Assembly (NCBI GenBank): GCA_963804885.1
Contig: CAWDSF010000006.1
Coordinates: forward strand, 434,001-498,000
Direction: 5' to 3'
DNA: 64,000 nucleotides
DNA from: PALSA-1004 sp963804885
GTDB lineage: Bacteria > Pseudomonadota > Gammaproteobacteria > Burkholderiales > SG8-41
Of this stretch, positions 9,518 to 19,933 are shown one piece after another. The translations under genes and the position numbers were made by a program. The stretch's first letter is position 1. Each line of letters starts with the position of its first letter. The notes beneath the pieces were generated by a model. That model searched no databases. It had not been told where the DNA came from and saw only the letters and a program-made list of their open reading frames with translations.

Positions 9518-10703
9518 ATGCCCAACGAGAACGCCCGGCATTTCCCGTGGATCGCTGCAATCCTTCTCTGGCTCGCAGGGAACGGATTGCGGCTGACGAT
9601 CCTTGCCGTGCCGCCGGTCATCGCGATGATTCGCGACGATCTGCATTTGAGCGCGACGCAGGTCGGACTGCTCGGCAGCATTCCACCGGCCATGCTCGCG
9701 ATCGCCGCGCTGGCAGGCTCGCTGCTCGTGGCGCGTCTTGGAGTGACCGTCGCGCTCGTCGGCGGACTGCTGCTCGTGGCGGGCGGGTCGGCGCTGCGCG
9801 GGCTGAGCCCCAACTACGTGATCCTGCTGCTGACGACGATCGTCATGTCGGCCGGCGTTGCGATCATGCAGCCGATCATGCCGACGACGGTCCGGCAATG
9901 GCTGCCCGATCGAATCGGCCTCGGCACGGCGCTTTACACGAACGGCCTTCTGGTCGGCGAGATACTCGCCGTCCTGTTGACCGCACCGCTCGTGCTTCCG
10001 CTCGTCGGTGGCGATTGGCGGCTGTCGCTCGTGGCGTGGTCGATCCCGATCGCGATCATCGCCGTGGCCGTCTACGCGTTTGCGCCGAAAACGGAAACGG
10101 ATGACGGAGAGCCGCTCGGCCCGCCGCGCAAATGGCTGCCCGATTGGCACATCGGTCTCGTCTGGCGACTCGGCGCGCTATTCCTGTGCGTCAACGCGAT
10201 CTACTTCAGCGCGAACGCATTCCTGCCGATTTATCTCGCGAGCGCCGGACGCCCCGATCTCATCAGCGGCGCATTGCTTGCGCTGAATCTCGGACAGTTG
10301 CCCGCATCGTTGCTGCTGCTCGCCGTTGCCGGAAGACTCGAGCGGCGCGCATGGCCTTACGTCGCGTCCGGGCTCGTTTCCCTGGTGAGCCTCGGGCGGC
10401 ATCGTATGGATGGTCGGCCCGGCGACGATTTTCTGGGCGGCGCTGCTCGGCTTCTCCGACGCATCGGCGCTGATTCTCGGCCTCACGCTGCCGCCGTTGC
10501 TCTGCCGGCAGGAGGATGTCGCGCGCACCTCGGCCGGAACGTTCACGTTGAGTTACGGCGGCGCGGTGGTGGTGGCAGTGATCAGCGGCGCGGCATGGGA
10601 TTTGAGCGGCGTTCCAGCACTCGCCTTCCTGCCGCTTGCCGTGTGCGCGGTAGCGCTGAGCGCGATTCCGATGCGGATGTGGCGCACGAAGGAATTGCGG
10701 TAA
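9518..10703 (+). CDS. MFS transporter, CynX/NimT-like (one frame break)
   Basis: Twelve-helix major facilitator, about 394 aa. The N-terminal helices read IAAILLWLAGNGLRLTILAV and the family loop SATQVGLLGSIPPAML; the pattern resembles the cyanate/nitroimidazole (CynX/NimT) branch. The break near 10398 is repaired by removing one G of GGG (SLVSLG then GIVWMVGPATIFWA). It is convergent with the sensor kinase gene. As the last plus-strand gene of the GntR module it could import or export the pathway acid; the substrate is unknown. Confidence 0.85.
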
Positions 10704-10715
10704 CGGCCCCGCGCT

Positions 10716-13127
10716 TCACGCGTCCAGGTATTTCCGCAGCGTCGCCAGCAGCGCCGCCGGCTCGACCGGCTTGCGCAACAGCGCGACGACGCCGGCGCGT
10801 TCGATGTCCGCGGGCGTGAGCCCTTCGCCATAGCCCGTGTAGAGCACGATCGGCACATCCGGTTGCAGCTCGTGCGCTGCGCGTGCGAAATCGAGCCCTG
10901 TCATTCCCGGCATCGTCTGGTCGCTGATGACGAGATCGAACGCGCGGCCCGCGGCGATCTCGCCAAGCGCCGCGGGCGCATCGACGAACGTCGTCACTGC
11001 CAATCCCCACTCGGCCAGCAGGTCGTTCATGAACGCCGCGACGGGCGCCTCGTCGTCCACCACGGCGACGTGTCCGGAGAGGGTCGCACGTGGAAGGGTG
11101 CCGTGCGGGATGATCGGTTGCGCCGCGTCGGTCGCTGCGTCGCATGCCAATGCGGGCAGCAGCACGCGAAAGCTTGCACCTTTCGAGGGAGCGGTCGCGA
11201 CGACGATGTGCCCGCCATGCCGGTGGACGATCCCGTGCACCGTCGAAAGGCCCATGCCGCTTCCCTGCCCGACCTCCTTTGTCGTGAAGAAGGGGTCGAA
11301 CATGCGCTCCTGCACGTCCGCCGCGATGCCGGGGCCCGTATCGGATACGGCGAGCTCGACGAATTCGCCGGCCAGGCTTCTTCCGGCAGCTCGTGCAGAT
11401 CGCCGCCGTCCCGGCGCGTCGAAGCGTCACGCGGATTGCACCGCTTGCACGCATCGCGTCGCGTGCATTGATCGCCAGGTTCATCAGCACCTGCTCGAGC
11501 TGGACCGGATCGATCAGAACCGGGGGTACGTCGTCATCGAGCTCGATGGCGAGCGCGACCGTCGACGGGAACGATGCGCGCAACAGCCTGATCGCTGCGC
11601 GAATGAGCGGCGCGAGCGACACGACGCGCGGCTCGCCACGCCCGCCGCGACTGAACGTCAACATCTGCTGGATGAGGTCGCGCGCTCGTCCGCAGCGATG
11701 CGCTGGCCTGCTCGAGGTACGTCGCCAGCTTGTCGCATCTGCCACCGGCCGACCGCTCGGCGGCGAGCGTAACGTACCCGATGATGCTCGTCAGCAGGTT
11801 GTTGAAATCGTGTGCGACGCCGCCGGTCAGGTGCCCGATCGCCTCCATCTTCTGCGCCTGCCGAAGTTGCGCCTCGGCGGTTTTCCGCGCCGTGATTTCA
11901 CGCGTGAACCCGAGAATCCTGCGGTTTCCCGCGATCTCTGCCGTCTTGAGGTAAACCTCGTCCCAATGCAGGCTGCCGTCGCGATTCCTGCGGTGCCACT
12001 CGAACACGACCGATTGGCCCTGCTTCGCCTGCTCGATCCACCTTGCCGCATCCGCGGCGGTGTAGGGTGGAACGCCGGCGCTGATGTCGTCGACGCCAAG
12101 GCCGCGGAATTCTTCGACAGCATAGCCGTACATCCGGCACGCCTTCGGATTGGCGTCGACAAAGGCGCCGGTGTCCCAGTCGTAAACGAAGATCGCATCT
12201 TCGCTCGCTTCGAAAATGGCCCGATAACTCGCCTCGGACGCGCGCAGTGCTTCCTCGGACGACGCGCGCTCGATTTCCGCGGCCGCGCGCACCGCAAAAA
12301 TTTTCAGCATTGCCTCGGCCAGGGCGGCATCGCACATCGGCCGGCGATCCATCGCGGCGATCAACCCGAGCGGCCGGCCCGCCGAATCGACCAGTGGCAA
12401 TGCCGCGTAGCTATCCATCCCCTTGCGCCGCAAAGAGCGTTCCCGGCGGAAATTCGCGGTGGACCCCGTTGCCGACGAAACGGAAGTCGCGTCCGACCAC
12501 GTGCCGGCATGGCGAGCTGTCGAGCAGATATTCGAAATTGCGCTGAGCGGCTTCCCGTCAAGACGGGCTGCGAGCGTGCGCATGCGCATCGAATCGTCGT
12601 TCACGTAGACCGCAATCATGGCGACATCGACACGCAGGATCGCGGCGAGATAGCGCACCAGCTCGCTGAAGACACCGTCTCCTTCGGCAGTCGACACGGC
12701 CAGCGCCGCGGCGCGAAGCGCCTCTTCTGTGCGCTTGCGATCGGTTATGTCGGTTGCGATGCCGCATACCGCACAAGCGACGCCGTTGTCGTCGAACAAC
12801 GGGAATTTGTGCGACAAATAGATGCGCGGCCCCTGCGCGGTGGCGATCGTCTCCTCGAAGTCGATCGCCCGGCGCTCCTCGACGACACGAAGGTCATTGC
12901 GGCGCAGTTCGGCGGCCGACGCGGGAAAGACATCGCTATCCGGACGCCCGACGATCGCGTCCACCGCAAACCCCGTGATCCGCTCGAATTCGGGATTCAC
13001 GAACAGCAGCCGCCCCGCCGAGATCCTTGATGAAAACGGCTGCCGAGGTCTGGTCGACGATCTGCTGCAGCTGCGATTGCGTGTTCCGCGCAACCGACGC
13101 GGTTGACGGAACGGCGACGCGGCTCAT
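10716..13127 (-). CDS. Hybrid PAS-GAF-PAS sensor histidine kinase with receiver domain (several frame breaks)
   Basis: About 800 aa when pieced together. Order: PAS (IVDQTSAAVFIKDL ... LLFVNPEFERITGF), GAF (about residues 140-290, ending GMDSYAALPLVDSAGRPLGL), second PAS (FEASEDAIFVYDWDTGAFVD), H box (MEAIGHLTGGVAHDFNNLL), N box (VLMNLAINARDAM), F box (ERMFDPFFTTKEVG), G2 (GSGMGLSTVHGIV), then a C-terminal receiver (VAVVDDEAPV, VISDQTMPG). No transmembrane segment is seen, so it is a cytoplasmic sensor. The frame changes at about five points (near 13018, 12540, 12425, 11695, 11380); the first is one extra G in a G run. It is downstream of the response-regulator gene on the same strand and probably forms its partner. 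Confidence 0.8.
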
Positions 13128-13224
13128 GATGCGCCTCGGGACAGGTAAGGAGACGGCGAAAGTCTACTCGCCAGCCACACCGGCGGAGCAACTGTTACCC
13201 GGCGGTTACGTGTGAAACGCGCGG

Positions 13225-13953
13225 TTACGAGCGGTTGCGCGCGGGCACGTACATGTAGCCGGTCCCGCGCACGGTCCGGATCGCCTGCGGGTGCTCGGGG
13301 TCGGCCTCCACCTTGCGCCGCAGTCGCGCGATCCGGATGTCGATCGACCGATCGAACGGCTCCCATTCGCGGTTGCGCGTAAGTGTCAGCAACCGGTCGC
13401 GGTTCAGCACCTGGTTCGGGCGCTCGACGAAGACCTTCAGCAGGTCGAACTCCATTCCGGTAAGCGGAATCTCGCGATCGTCGGCGTCGAACAGCCGACG
13501 GGACTCGATGTCGAGCATGCACGCCCCAACCGGAATGCGCGCCGGCGCCGCGCGGTCCACGTTCCCCGTCGAAGCAGCGGGCGGGCGGGCCTGCATCCGG
13601 CGCAAGACGCTCTTGACCCGCGCGCGGAGCTCGCGCAGGTCGAACGGCTTCACGACGTAATCGTCTGCACCGACCTCGAGTCCCGCAACGCGATCGGCGA
13701 TTTCCGACGCACCGGTGACGATGATGATGCCGACGTCGAAGCGCTCGCGCAGGAAGCGCGCAAGCGTCAGCCCGTCTTCGCCGGGCAGGTTGACGTCGAG
13801 CAGCACGACATCCGGCAAATTCTTCTCGACCGCCTCGCGCATGGCCGCGCCGCGGTCCGCCTGAACGACGTCGTAACCGTGCGAGGCGAGGTACTCGGCG
13901 AGCATCTCGCGCACCGAGAGGTCGTCTTCGACAATGAGGATGCGGCCATTCAT
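13225..13953 (-). CDS. OmpR/PhoB-type response regulator
   Basis: 242 aa and intact. The receiver has the acidic pair in LIVEDDLSV, phospho-acceptor Asp53 in VVLLDVNLPGEDG, Thr in IIVTGASE and Lys in DDYVVKPFD. The C-terminal winged helix reads GMEFDLLKVFVERPNQVLNR then DIRIARLRRKVEADP and RTVRGTGYMYVP. It is transcribed ahead of the hybrid kinase with about 100 bp between them. Target genes are not identifiable here; the divergent diiron/methyltransferase pair is one candidate by position. Confidence 0.95.
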   Translation of the reverse strand: MNGRILIVEDDLSVREMLAEYLASHGYDVVQADRGAAMREAVEKNLPDVVLLDVNLPGEDGLTLARFLRERFDVGIIIVTGASEIADRVAGLEVGADDYVVKPFDLRELRARVKSVLRRMQARPPAASTGNVDRAAPARIPVGACMLDIESRRLFDADDREIPLTGMEFDLLKVFVERPNQVLNRDRLLTLTRNREWEPFDRSIDIRIARLRRKVEADPEHPQAIRTVRGTGYMYVPARNRS

Positions 13954-14178
13954 GGCACCGGGATTCTCGCTGTTCAGTGGTCGGTCGCGAGTATATCGCC
14001 GACCCGGCCGAGGTATCGACGGAGCCCGGTCGGTGGTTACCGATGAGCTCGATGAAACAAATGATTCCGAATCGACATACCCCGATTACGTTCATTGGCG
14101 AGAATTTGCACCGTGCACCGGGGTTTCAGATCAGCGAGCCCGGACGCCAACCGAACCCCATCCTCCAGGAGAGCAACC

Positions 14179-15114
14179 ATGCAAGCGGTCAGCACTGCCA
14201 CCACGTCACAGCGCTACGCCAAGTGCATCGAGGTATCGAAGCGCATTCGCTGGGACATCGAGCGCGACATCATCAAGGGGCGAACGTTCGACTTCAGCAG
14301 GAAGTTCCTGCCCGACGGCCTGTCGAAGGTCGACACGCTCGACTTTCTGTCGACGTCCGAGAAGCGGTTGCTGTCGCAGATCCAGGGTCGCACGTACGCG
14401 AACATGTTCGGACTGGTCGAGCGTTTCATCGGCGCGAAGATGCTGGAGCTCTCCCGCGAGCATTGGCTCGGCGACCAGGTGGCACTCGAGGCCCTCGTGC
14501 GCTTCACCGACGAGGAGCTCAAGCACCAGGAGCTGTTCCGGCGCATCGAAACGATGATCGCGGCGGAAATGCCCGCCGGCTACCGGTTCATGCCCCATCC
14601 GAACGAAGTTGCGTCAGTCGTGCTTGGCAAGTCGACATGGTCCGTGCTTGCGCTCACGTGCCTCATCGAGCTGTTCACGCAGGCGCACTACCGGTCGAGC
14701 ATCGAGACCGATCCGGCCCTGTCGCCGCTGTGGAAGGACGTCTTCCTGTATCACTGGAAGGAGGAGTCCCAGCACGCGATCCTCGACGAGCTCGAATGGA
14801 AGCGCGAGGACTCGAAACTCACTGGTGACGCGCGCGACGCTGCCGTAGACGACCTGATCGCGCTTGCCGGTGCGATCGATTCCATGCTTCAGGCGCAAGC
14901 GGCGGTCGATGCGCAGTATTTCGCGGAAACCTGCGGCCGGTCGCTGACACCGGACGAGCAGCAGACCGTTGCCGCCAGGGTGCTCGCCGCCTATCGGTGG
15001 CAATACATCGTGTCCGGTGTACAGGAGCCGCGCTTTCGCGACGTGCTCGGCGGATTGATCACCTCCGCGCAACACGAGCGAATTGCCGTGGCGCTGATGC
15101 CGATCTGTTCCTGA
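14179..15114 (+). CDS. Ferritin-like diiron protein of unknown function
   Basis: 311 aa, mostly helical. It has two ExxH pairs (FTDEELKHQELF and HWKEESQHAILDE) and extra helix glutamates (GLVERFIGAK, CLIELFTQAHY), the spacing of a four-helix diiron-carboxylate site. I do not recognise a characterised member. Candidates are an oxygenase/oxidase of the AurF/CADD-like type or a ferritin-like redox protein. The ATG has AGGAGAG seven bases upstream; 28 open codons before it are discounted. It is followed after 27 bp by a methyltransferase, so the two probably form an operon and may act on one substrate. Confidence 0.6.
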   Translation: MQAVSTATTSQRYAKCIEVSKRIRWDIERDIIKGRTFDFSRKFLPDGLSKVDTLDFLSTSEKRLLSQIQGRTYANMFGLVERFIGAKMLELSREHWLGDQVALEALVRFTDEELKHQELFRRIETMIAAEMPAGYRFMPHPNEVASVVLGKSTWSVLALTCLIELFTQAHYRSSIETDPALSPLWKDVFLYHWKEESQHAILDELEWKREDSKLTGDARDAAVDDLIALAGAIDSMLQAQAAVDAQYFAETCGRSLTPDEQQTVAARVLAAYRWQYIVSGVQEPRFRDVLGGLITSAQHERIAVALMPICS

Positions 15115-15141
15115 TTTCCCAAACGAACCGGAGCATTCATC

Positions 15142-15927
15142 ATGGCCTTCACCTGTCCTGTCGGCTTCGACGTCGAGCAGTTGCGCGGCCAGGTCCGCGC
15201 GACGTACGACCGCGTCGCGCGCGAACCTGGCGGCGAGTTTCACTTCCATCGCGGCCTTCGGTATGCGGTCGACTTCCTGCACTACGATGAGTCCGAGCTC
15301 GTGCAGTTGCCCGCGCAATGCACCGCGCGCTTCGCCGGCGTCGGCAATCCGTTGCGCATCGGGCCGGTTCATCCCGGCGAAAGAGTGCTCGACCACGCCT
15401 GCGGCGGCGGCATGGACATACTGCTCGCCGCGCGTCGAACGGGTCCGGAAGGCGCCGTCATTGGCGTCGACATGACGCCGGCGATGTGCGAGGCGGCGCG
15501 CGAGGCGGCGGATCAGGCGGGCATGAGCCGGACGGTCGAGATCTACGAGGGATTCTACGAGCAGTTGCCGATCGAAGACCAAAGCCTGGATGTCGTCCTG
15601 TCGAACGGCGTCGTCAATCTTTCACCCGACAAGGCGGACGTGTTTCGCGAGATTCACCGGGTCCTGCGCCCCGGCGGGCGGCTTTACCTTGCGGACGTGG
15701 TCGTCCAGCGCGAGCTGAAATATGACGTCCGCAACAATCCCGATCTGTGGGCGGCATGCATCGCCGGCGCACTCCATGAGTCGGAACTGGCGGAGCTTGC
15801 CGTCGCGGTCGGTTTTCGCAGTCCACGGATCGTCGAGCGCTTCGATTGCTTCCGGGATACGCCGGCCGAAGCGAAGCTCGCGCGCGACTTGCGCGTTCAC
15901 GCGGTGAACTTTTACGCGCGCAAATAA
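15142..15927 (+). CDS. Class I SAM-dependent methyltransferase
   Basis: 261 aa. Motif I is VLDHACGGGMDILLAAR (unusual HACGGG instead of LGCGxG), motif II GVDMTPAMCEAAREAA, post-I acid in VDM, motif III LRPGGRLYLADVVV. Architecture resembles the UbiE/ArsM branch (QAGMSRTVEIYEGFYEQLPI), but no arsenic-binding cysteine set is evident; C5 and the Cys in HACGG are the visible ones. It shares a transcript with the diiron protein. Its 3' end converges on the NhaA fusion gene. Confidence 0.85.
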   Translation: MAFTCPVGFDVEQLRGQVRATYDRVAREPGGEFHFHRGLRYAVDFLHYDESELVQLPAQCTARFAGVGNPLRIGPVHPGERVLDHACGGGMDILLAARRTGPEGAVIGVDMTPAMCEAAREAADQAGMSRTVEIYEGFYEQLPIEDQSLDVVLSNGVVNLSPDKADVFREIHRVLRPGGRLYLADVVVQRELKYDVRNNPDLWAACIAGALHESELAELAVAVGFRSPRIVERFDCFRDTPAEAKLARDLRVHAVNFYARK

Positions 15928-15958
15928 CGCCGGCTGCCGAGGCCGGCATCGAACAGCG

Positions 15959-17828
15959 CTAGACGCTCGTCCCCAGCCTTGTACCCGTCGCCGCCGCTTG
16001 GGGCTCCCCGTGCTCACGCGGCGCGCGCGCCGGCCACCACAACACTGCCACGCCGATAAGCGCCGACACCACCGAGGCCGCGAAAACGGCGATCTTCGCC
16101 GCTGCGAAATCGGCAGGCTCGGGAAAGGCCTGCCCGGCAATGAAGAGCGACATCGTGAACCCGATGCCGGCGAGTGCACCGGCGCCCGCCAGCTGGCGCC
16201 ACGTATACGCGTCGGGCTTCACCGCGATGCCGGACCAGACGGCCAGCGCGCAGCCGAGCATCAGGCCCACGGGCTTGCCCACCATCAATCCGACCGCGAT
16301 CGCGGTCACCAATGCGCCGTGACCCTCGAGCACATGGGCCGACACCGCGACGCCCGCATTGGCGAGCGCAAACACGGGCAAGACGGCGAAGCTCGACCAC
16401 GGTTCGATCGCGCGCAGCGTGCGATCCGCCGGTGATTCGAGCCGGTCGTGAATCGCGTCGAGCGCGCGCAACGCCGGTTCCGAGGGCCCGAGGCGCAGCA
16501 CTTCCTTTTCGCGGTGCATTTCGGCACTGAGAATCGTTTCGGCCTGCGCGCGCAGCGCTCTGAGGTTCGGCGGTGGGCGCGTCGGAACCACGAGCGCGAG
16601 GATCACGCCGGCGAGCGTGGCGTGCAGACCGCCGGCATGGACGCAAAACCATAGTGCCATGCCGAGCAGCCCATACGGCATCGCCCGGTAAACGCCGGAA
16701 CGGTTCAGCAGGACCAGCACACCGGCGATCGCCGCGGCGGCGAGCAGGTACGCCGGATCGAGCTTGCTGGAATAAAACAGCGCGACGACGACGATGGCGC
16801 CGAGATCATCGACGATTGCCGCGGCCGTCAGGAAGATGCGCAGCTCGACGGGCACGCGCTGGCCAAGCATCACGATCAGCGCCACGGCGAATGCGGTGTC
16901 CGTCGCCATGGGCACGCCCCATCCATGCGCCCATGGCCCGCTCGGGATGACGAAGAAGTACAACGCGGCCGGCACCGCCATGCCACCGAGCGCGGCGGCG
17001 ATCGGGAACGCGGCCGAACGCCTGCTGGCGAGGCGCCCAACGGTGAACTCGCGCTTGATCTCCAGCCCGACGACCAGGAAAAAAATGGTCAGCAGGCCGT
17101 CGTTGATCCAGAGCAACAGCGGCATCCGGAATTCGCCGGTGTCGAACATGATCCCGAGTTGCGTCTCCCACAGCGCGACGAACCCGTTCGCCAGCGGCGA
17201 ATTGAAGATCGCAACCGGCGAGCACCGACATCAGCAGCAGCAACACGCCCGTTGCCGGCGCCCAACTGGCGAAGTCGACGGCGGCCGAATGAACGCGATG
17301 TCCGAGCGAGCCAAGCATCGCCTCGGACAGCGACATCTCGTCCCATGCGCCGTCATAGCGGCGCCCGTTGATGAAGAAGGTCGGCGTCATCCGCACGCCG
17401 CTCCGGCGCGCGCTTTCCACATCGGCGTCCAGCCGTGCCTTGGCGCGGGCGAGCGAGTCGGGATCCTCGGGCAAGCCGGCATCGTCGACCACCGCGGTCA
17501 GGTCCTCCTCGGTCAAATCGAGCGAGCGCGACATGAGCTCGACATGTGCGCGCCAGAACATGTCTTCGTCGGATGCCGTTTCCGCCTCCACCGCGGCGCG
17601 CCGCGCGAGCTCGCTGCCGGTAATCGGTCGCTGTCGAAACACGTATCGGATCCGGTCGCCGAATCGGTCGCGAAGCCTCGCCACCTCCTCGTTTGCGGCT
17701 CGACAGTACGGACAGGCGTAGCTGCCGTACTCGACGAGGGTCAGGTCGGCGCTGTCGGAGCCGAGGACGTGGTCGTACTTCTTGTCGACCGGCCGGTCGA
17801 GCCGGTTCAGGAGTGACGTTTCGCTCAT
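15959..17828 (-). CDS. nhaA: DsbA-like thioredoxin domain fused to NhaA Na+/H+ antiporter (one frame break)
   Basis: About 622 aa. Residues 1-185 are a DsbA/thioredoxin domain with active-site CPYC (VEYGSYACPYCRAANEEV) and cis-Pro loop RMTPTFFINGRRYDG. The rest is a complete NhaA: INDGLLTIFFLVVGLEIKRE, the sensor/transport region MATDTAFAVALI, the ion-binding pair AAAIVDDLGAIVVVALFY, and a helix GIGFTMSLFIAGQAFP. The frame changes near 17213 exactly at the domain junction; removing one G of GG gives SVLAVAIFNSPLANGF, a continuous NhaA N-terminus. The thioredoxin domain has no signal peptide, so its compartment depends on antiporter topology. NhaA exports Na+ in exchange for H+. Confidence 0.85.
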
Positions 17829-17902
17829 TGCGATTCGTGCGTTGTCGGTATTGTCATGCGTCACGCCTTGGGATGCGTCGTGCATGCGCGCGCGGGCGTC
17901 CG

Positions 17903-18664
17903 CTACGTCTTGAGCTTGTATCCGGTGCGGAAAATCCACGCCACGATCGCAATGCATGTCGCCATGAAGCCCAGCGTCATCGCGAGGCTGATCCCGACGC
18001 CCACGTCTGCAATGCCGTAGAAACTCCAGCGGAATCCGCTGATCAGGTAGACCACGGGATTGAACAGCGTCACCGTCTGCCAGAACGGCGGAAGCATGTC
18101 GATCGAATAGAAGCTGCCGCCGAGAAACGTCAGCGGCGTAACGATCAGCAACGGCACGAGCTGCAGCTTCTCGAAGCCATCGGCCCAGATGCCGATGATG
18201 AACCCAAGCAGACTGAACGTCACCGCCGTCAGCAGGAGGAACAGGATCATCCACCCGGGATGGGCGACGTGCAGCGGGACGAAAAGCCCCGCCGTGGCGA
18301 GAATGATGACGCCGAGGAGGATGGATTTGGTGGCCGCCGCCCCGACATAGCTGACGACGATCTCGACATAGGAGACGGGCGCCGACAGGAGCTCGTAGAT
18401 CGTGCCGGTGAACTTGGGGAAATAGATGCCGAACGATGCATTGGCGATGCTCTGCGTCAGCAGCGAGAGCATCACCAGCCCCGGCACGATGAACGAGCCG
18501 TAGCTGATGCCCCCGATCTCCTGGATGCGCGAGCCGATCGCCGCGCCGAAGACGACGAAATACAACGACGTCGAAATCACCGGCGAGACGATGCTCTGCA
18601 ACAGCGTGCGCCGCGTGCGCGCCATTTCGAAGGCGTAGATCGCACGTACCGCGTGGAGATTCAT
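17903..18664 (-). CDS. ABC-2 type transporter permease
   Basis: 253 aa with six predicted membrane helices (for example SLLTQSIANASFGIYFPKF and ILFLLLTAVTFSLLGFIIG) and the ABC-2 pattern PLTFLGGSFYSIDMLPPFWQ; YadH-like. Start ATG overlaps the stop of the ATPase gene by four bases (ATGA), so the two are translationally coupled and form one exporter. Substrate unknown; relatives export polysaccharide, drugs or lipids. Confidence 0.92.
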   Translation of the reverse strand: MNLHAVRAIYAFEMARTRRTLLQSIVSPVISTSLYFVVFGAAIGSRIQEIGGISYGSFIVPGLVMLSLLTQSIANASFGIYFPKFTGTIYELLSAPVSYVEIVVSYVGAAATKSILLGVIILATAGLFVPLHVAHPGWMILFLLLTAVTFSLLGFIIGIWADGFEKLQLVPLLIVTPLTFLGGSFYSIDMLPPFWQTVTLFNPVVYLISGFRWSFYGIADVGVGISLAMTLGFMATCIAIVAWIFRTGYKLKT

Positions 18665-19602
18665 CGCTTCTCCCTCACGAGGCTCACGAAAATGTCCTCG
18701 AGCGAGCTCTGCGTCGTTTGGAGATCCCTGAACCGGATCCCCGCCTTGTCCAGGTCTTCGAGCAGCGCCGCGATGCCGGTTCCCTCCCCTTCGGCAGCTT
18801 CGTAGGTATATGTCAGCTCATTGCCGTCGCCCGAGCGTTCCAGCCGATAGCGCGACAGCTCGGTGGGGATGTGCTGCAGCGTGTCGTGAAGCTGCAGCGT
18901 CAACTGCTTGCGGCCGAGCTTGCGCATGAGCTCGACCTTGTCCTCGACGAGAATGATCTCCCCCTTGCTGATCACGCCGATCCTGTCGGCCATCTCTTCA
19001 GCCTCGTCGATGTAGTGCGTGGTGAGGATGATCGTCACGCCGCTATTGCGCAGCGTGCGAACGAGCTGCCACATGTCGCGTCGAAGCTCGACATCGACAC
19101 CCGCCGTCGGCTCGTCGAGGAACAGCACTTGCGGCTCATGCGACAACGCCTTGGCGATCAGCAGCCGGCGCTTCATGCCGCCGGAAAGCGTCATGATCCT
19201 GCTGTCCTTGCGGTTCCACAGCGAAAGGTCCTTGAGCACCTTCTCGACGTGACCGGGATCGGGCGACTTGCCAAAAAGTCCACGGCTGAACGAAACCGCA
19301 CCCCAGGGCGTTTCGAATGCGTCGGTCGTCAATTCCTGCGGCACGAGCCCGATCATCGAACGCGCGGCGCGGTAGGCGGTGACGATGTCGTGGCCGTCGA
19401 CGAGAACGCTGCCTTCACCCGGATTGACGATCCCGCAGATGATGCTGATCAGCGTTGTCTTTCCGGCGCCGTTGGGGCCCAGCAGCGCGAATATTTCACC
19501 GCGCCGAATCTCCAGGTTGATGTCTTTCAGCGCCTGAAAGCCCGTCGCGTAGGTCTTGGAGAGGTTCGATACGCAAATGATTGGTGACATGGACTGCATC
19601 AT
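18661..19602 (-). CDS. ABC-2 type transporter ATP-binding protein
   Basis: About 313 aa, YadG/CcmA-like. Walker A GPNGAGKTT, signature TLSGGMKRRL, Walker B VLFLDEPTAGVDVE, switch LTTHYIDEAEE, and a C-terminal extension of about 90 aa typical of ABC-2 exporters. Three ATGs are possible (19602, 19599, 19590); the first is given. It is coupled to the permease downstream. Confidence 0.92.
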   Translation of the reverse strand: MMQSMSPIICVSNLSKTYATGFQALKDINLEIRRGEIFALLGPNGAGKTTLISIICGIVNPGEGSVLVDGHDIVTAYRAARSMIGLVPQELTTDAFETPWGAVSFSRGLFGKSPDPGHVEKVLKDLSLWNRKDSRIMTLSGGMKRRLLIAKALSHEPQVLFLDEPTAGVDVELRRDMWQLVRTLRNSGVTIILTTHYIDEAEEMADRIGVISKGEIILVEDKVELMRKLGRKQLTLQLHDTLQHIPTELSRYRLERSGDGNELTYTYEAAEGEGTGIAALLEDLDKAGIRFRDLQTTQSSLEDIFVSLVREKR

Positions 19603-19933
19603 CGTGTGATGGATTCCCTGAGAATGTGCTGCCGGCTCGCATCGAGTCGAACGCCGGACGGCATCACGCTGGCGCGGATCGGGCGGGTTCGCGGTTCGCA
19701 AGCGTTCCTCGGGAGCGAAGCGTACCGGATCGCGTTGGCCGATCGTCCCCGTCGGTGCACGAGCGACCTGGCCGGCACGTCAAGGGCGCGCAGTTCAGCG
19801 GAGGTCGCCGGGAATTGTGCCCCGCGAATGCTGTCGATCAGTTGGCCAGCAGTCCTGGGACCCCCGGCGTCGGGCCGTTGCGACACGGCACGCAATCCGC
19901 ATGGCGAATCAGGCCGATCGAGAGGAAAAGCTC

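Noticed and set aside
11393..13030. Plus-strand open frame of 545 codons opposite the sensor kinase
   Set aside because: The minus strand shows PAS, GAF and kinase boxes in order; the opposite frame has none.
15928..15958. GC-rich dyad after the methyltransferase gene as terminator
   Set aside because: GCCGGC arms are short and no T-run follows.
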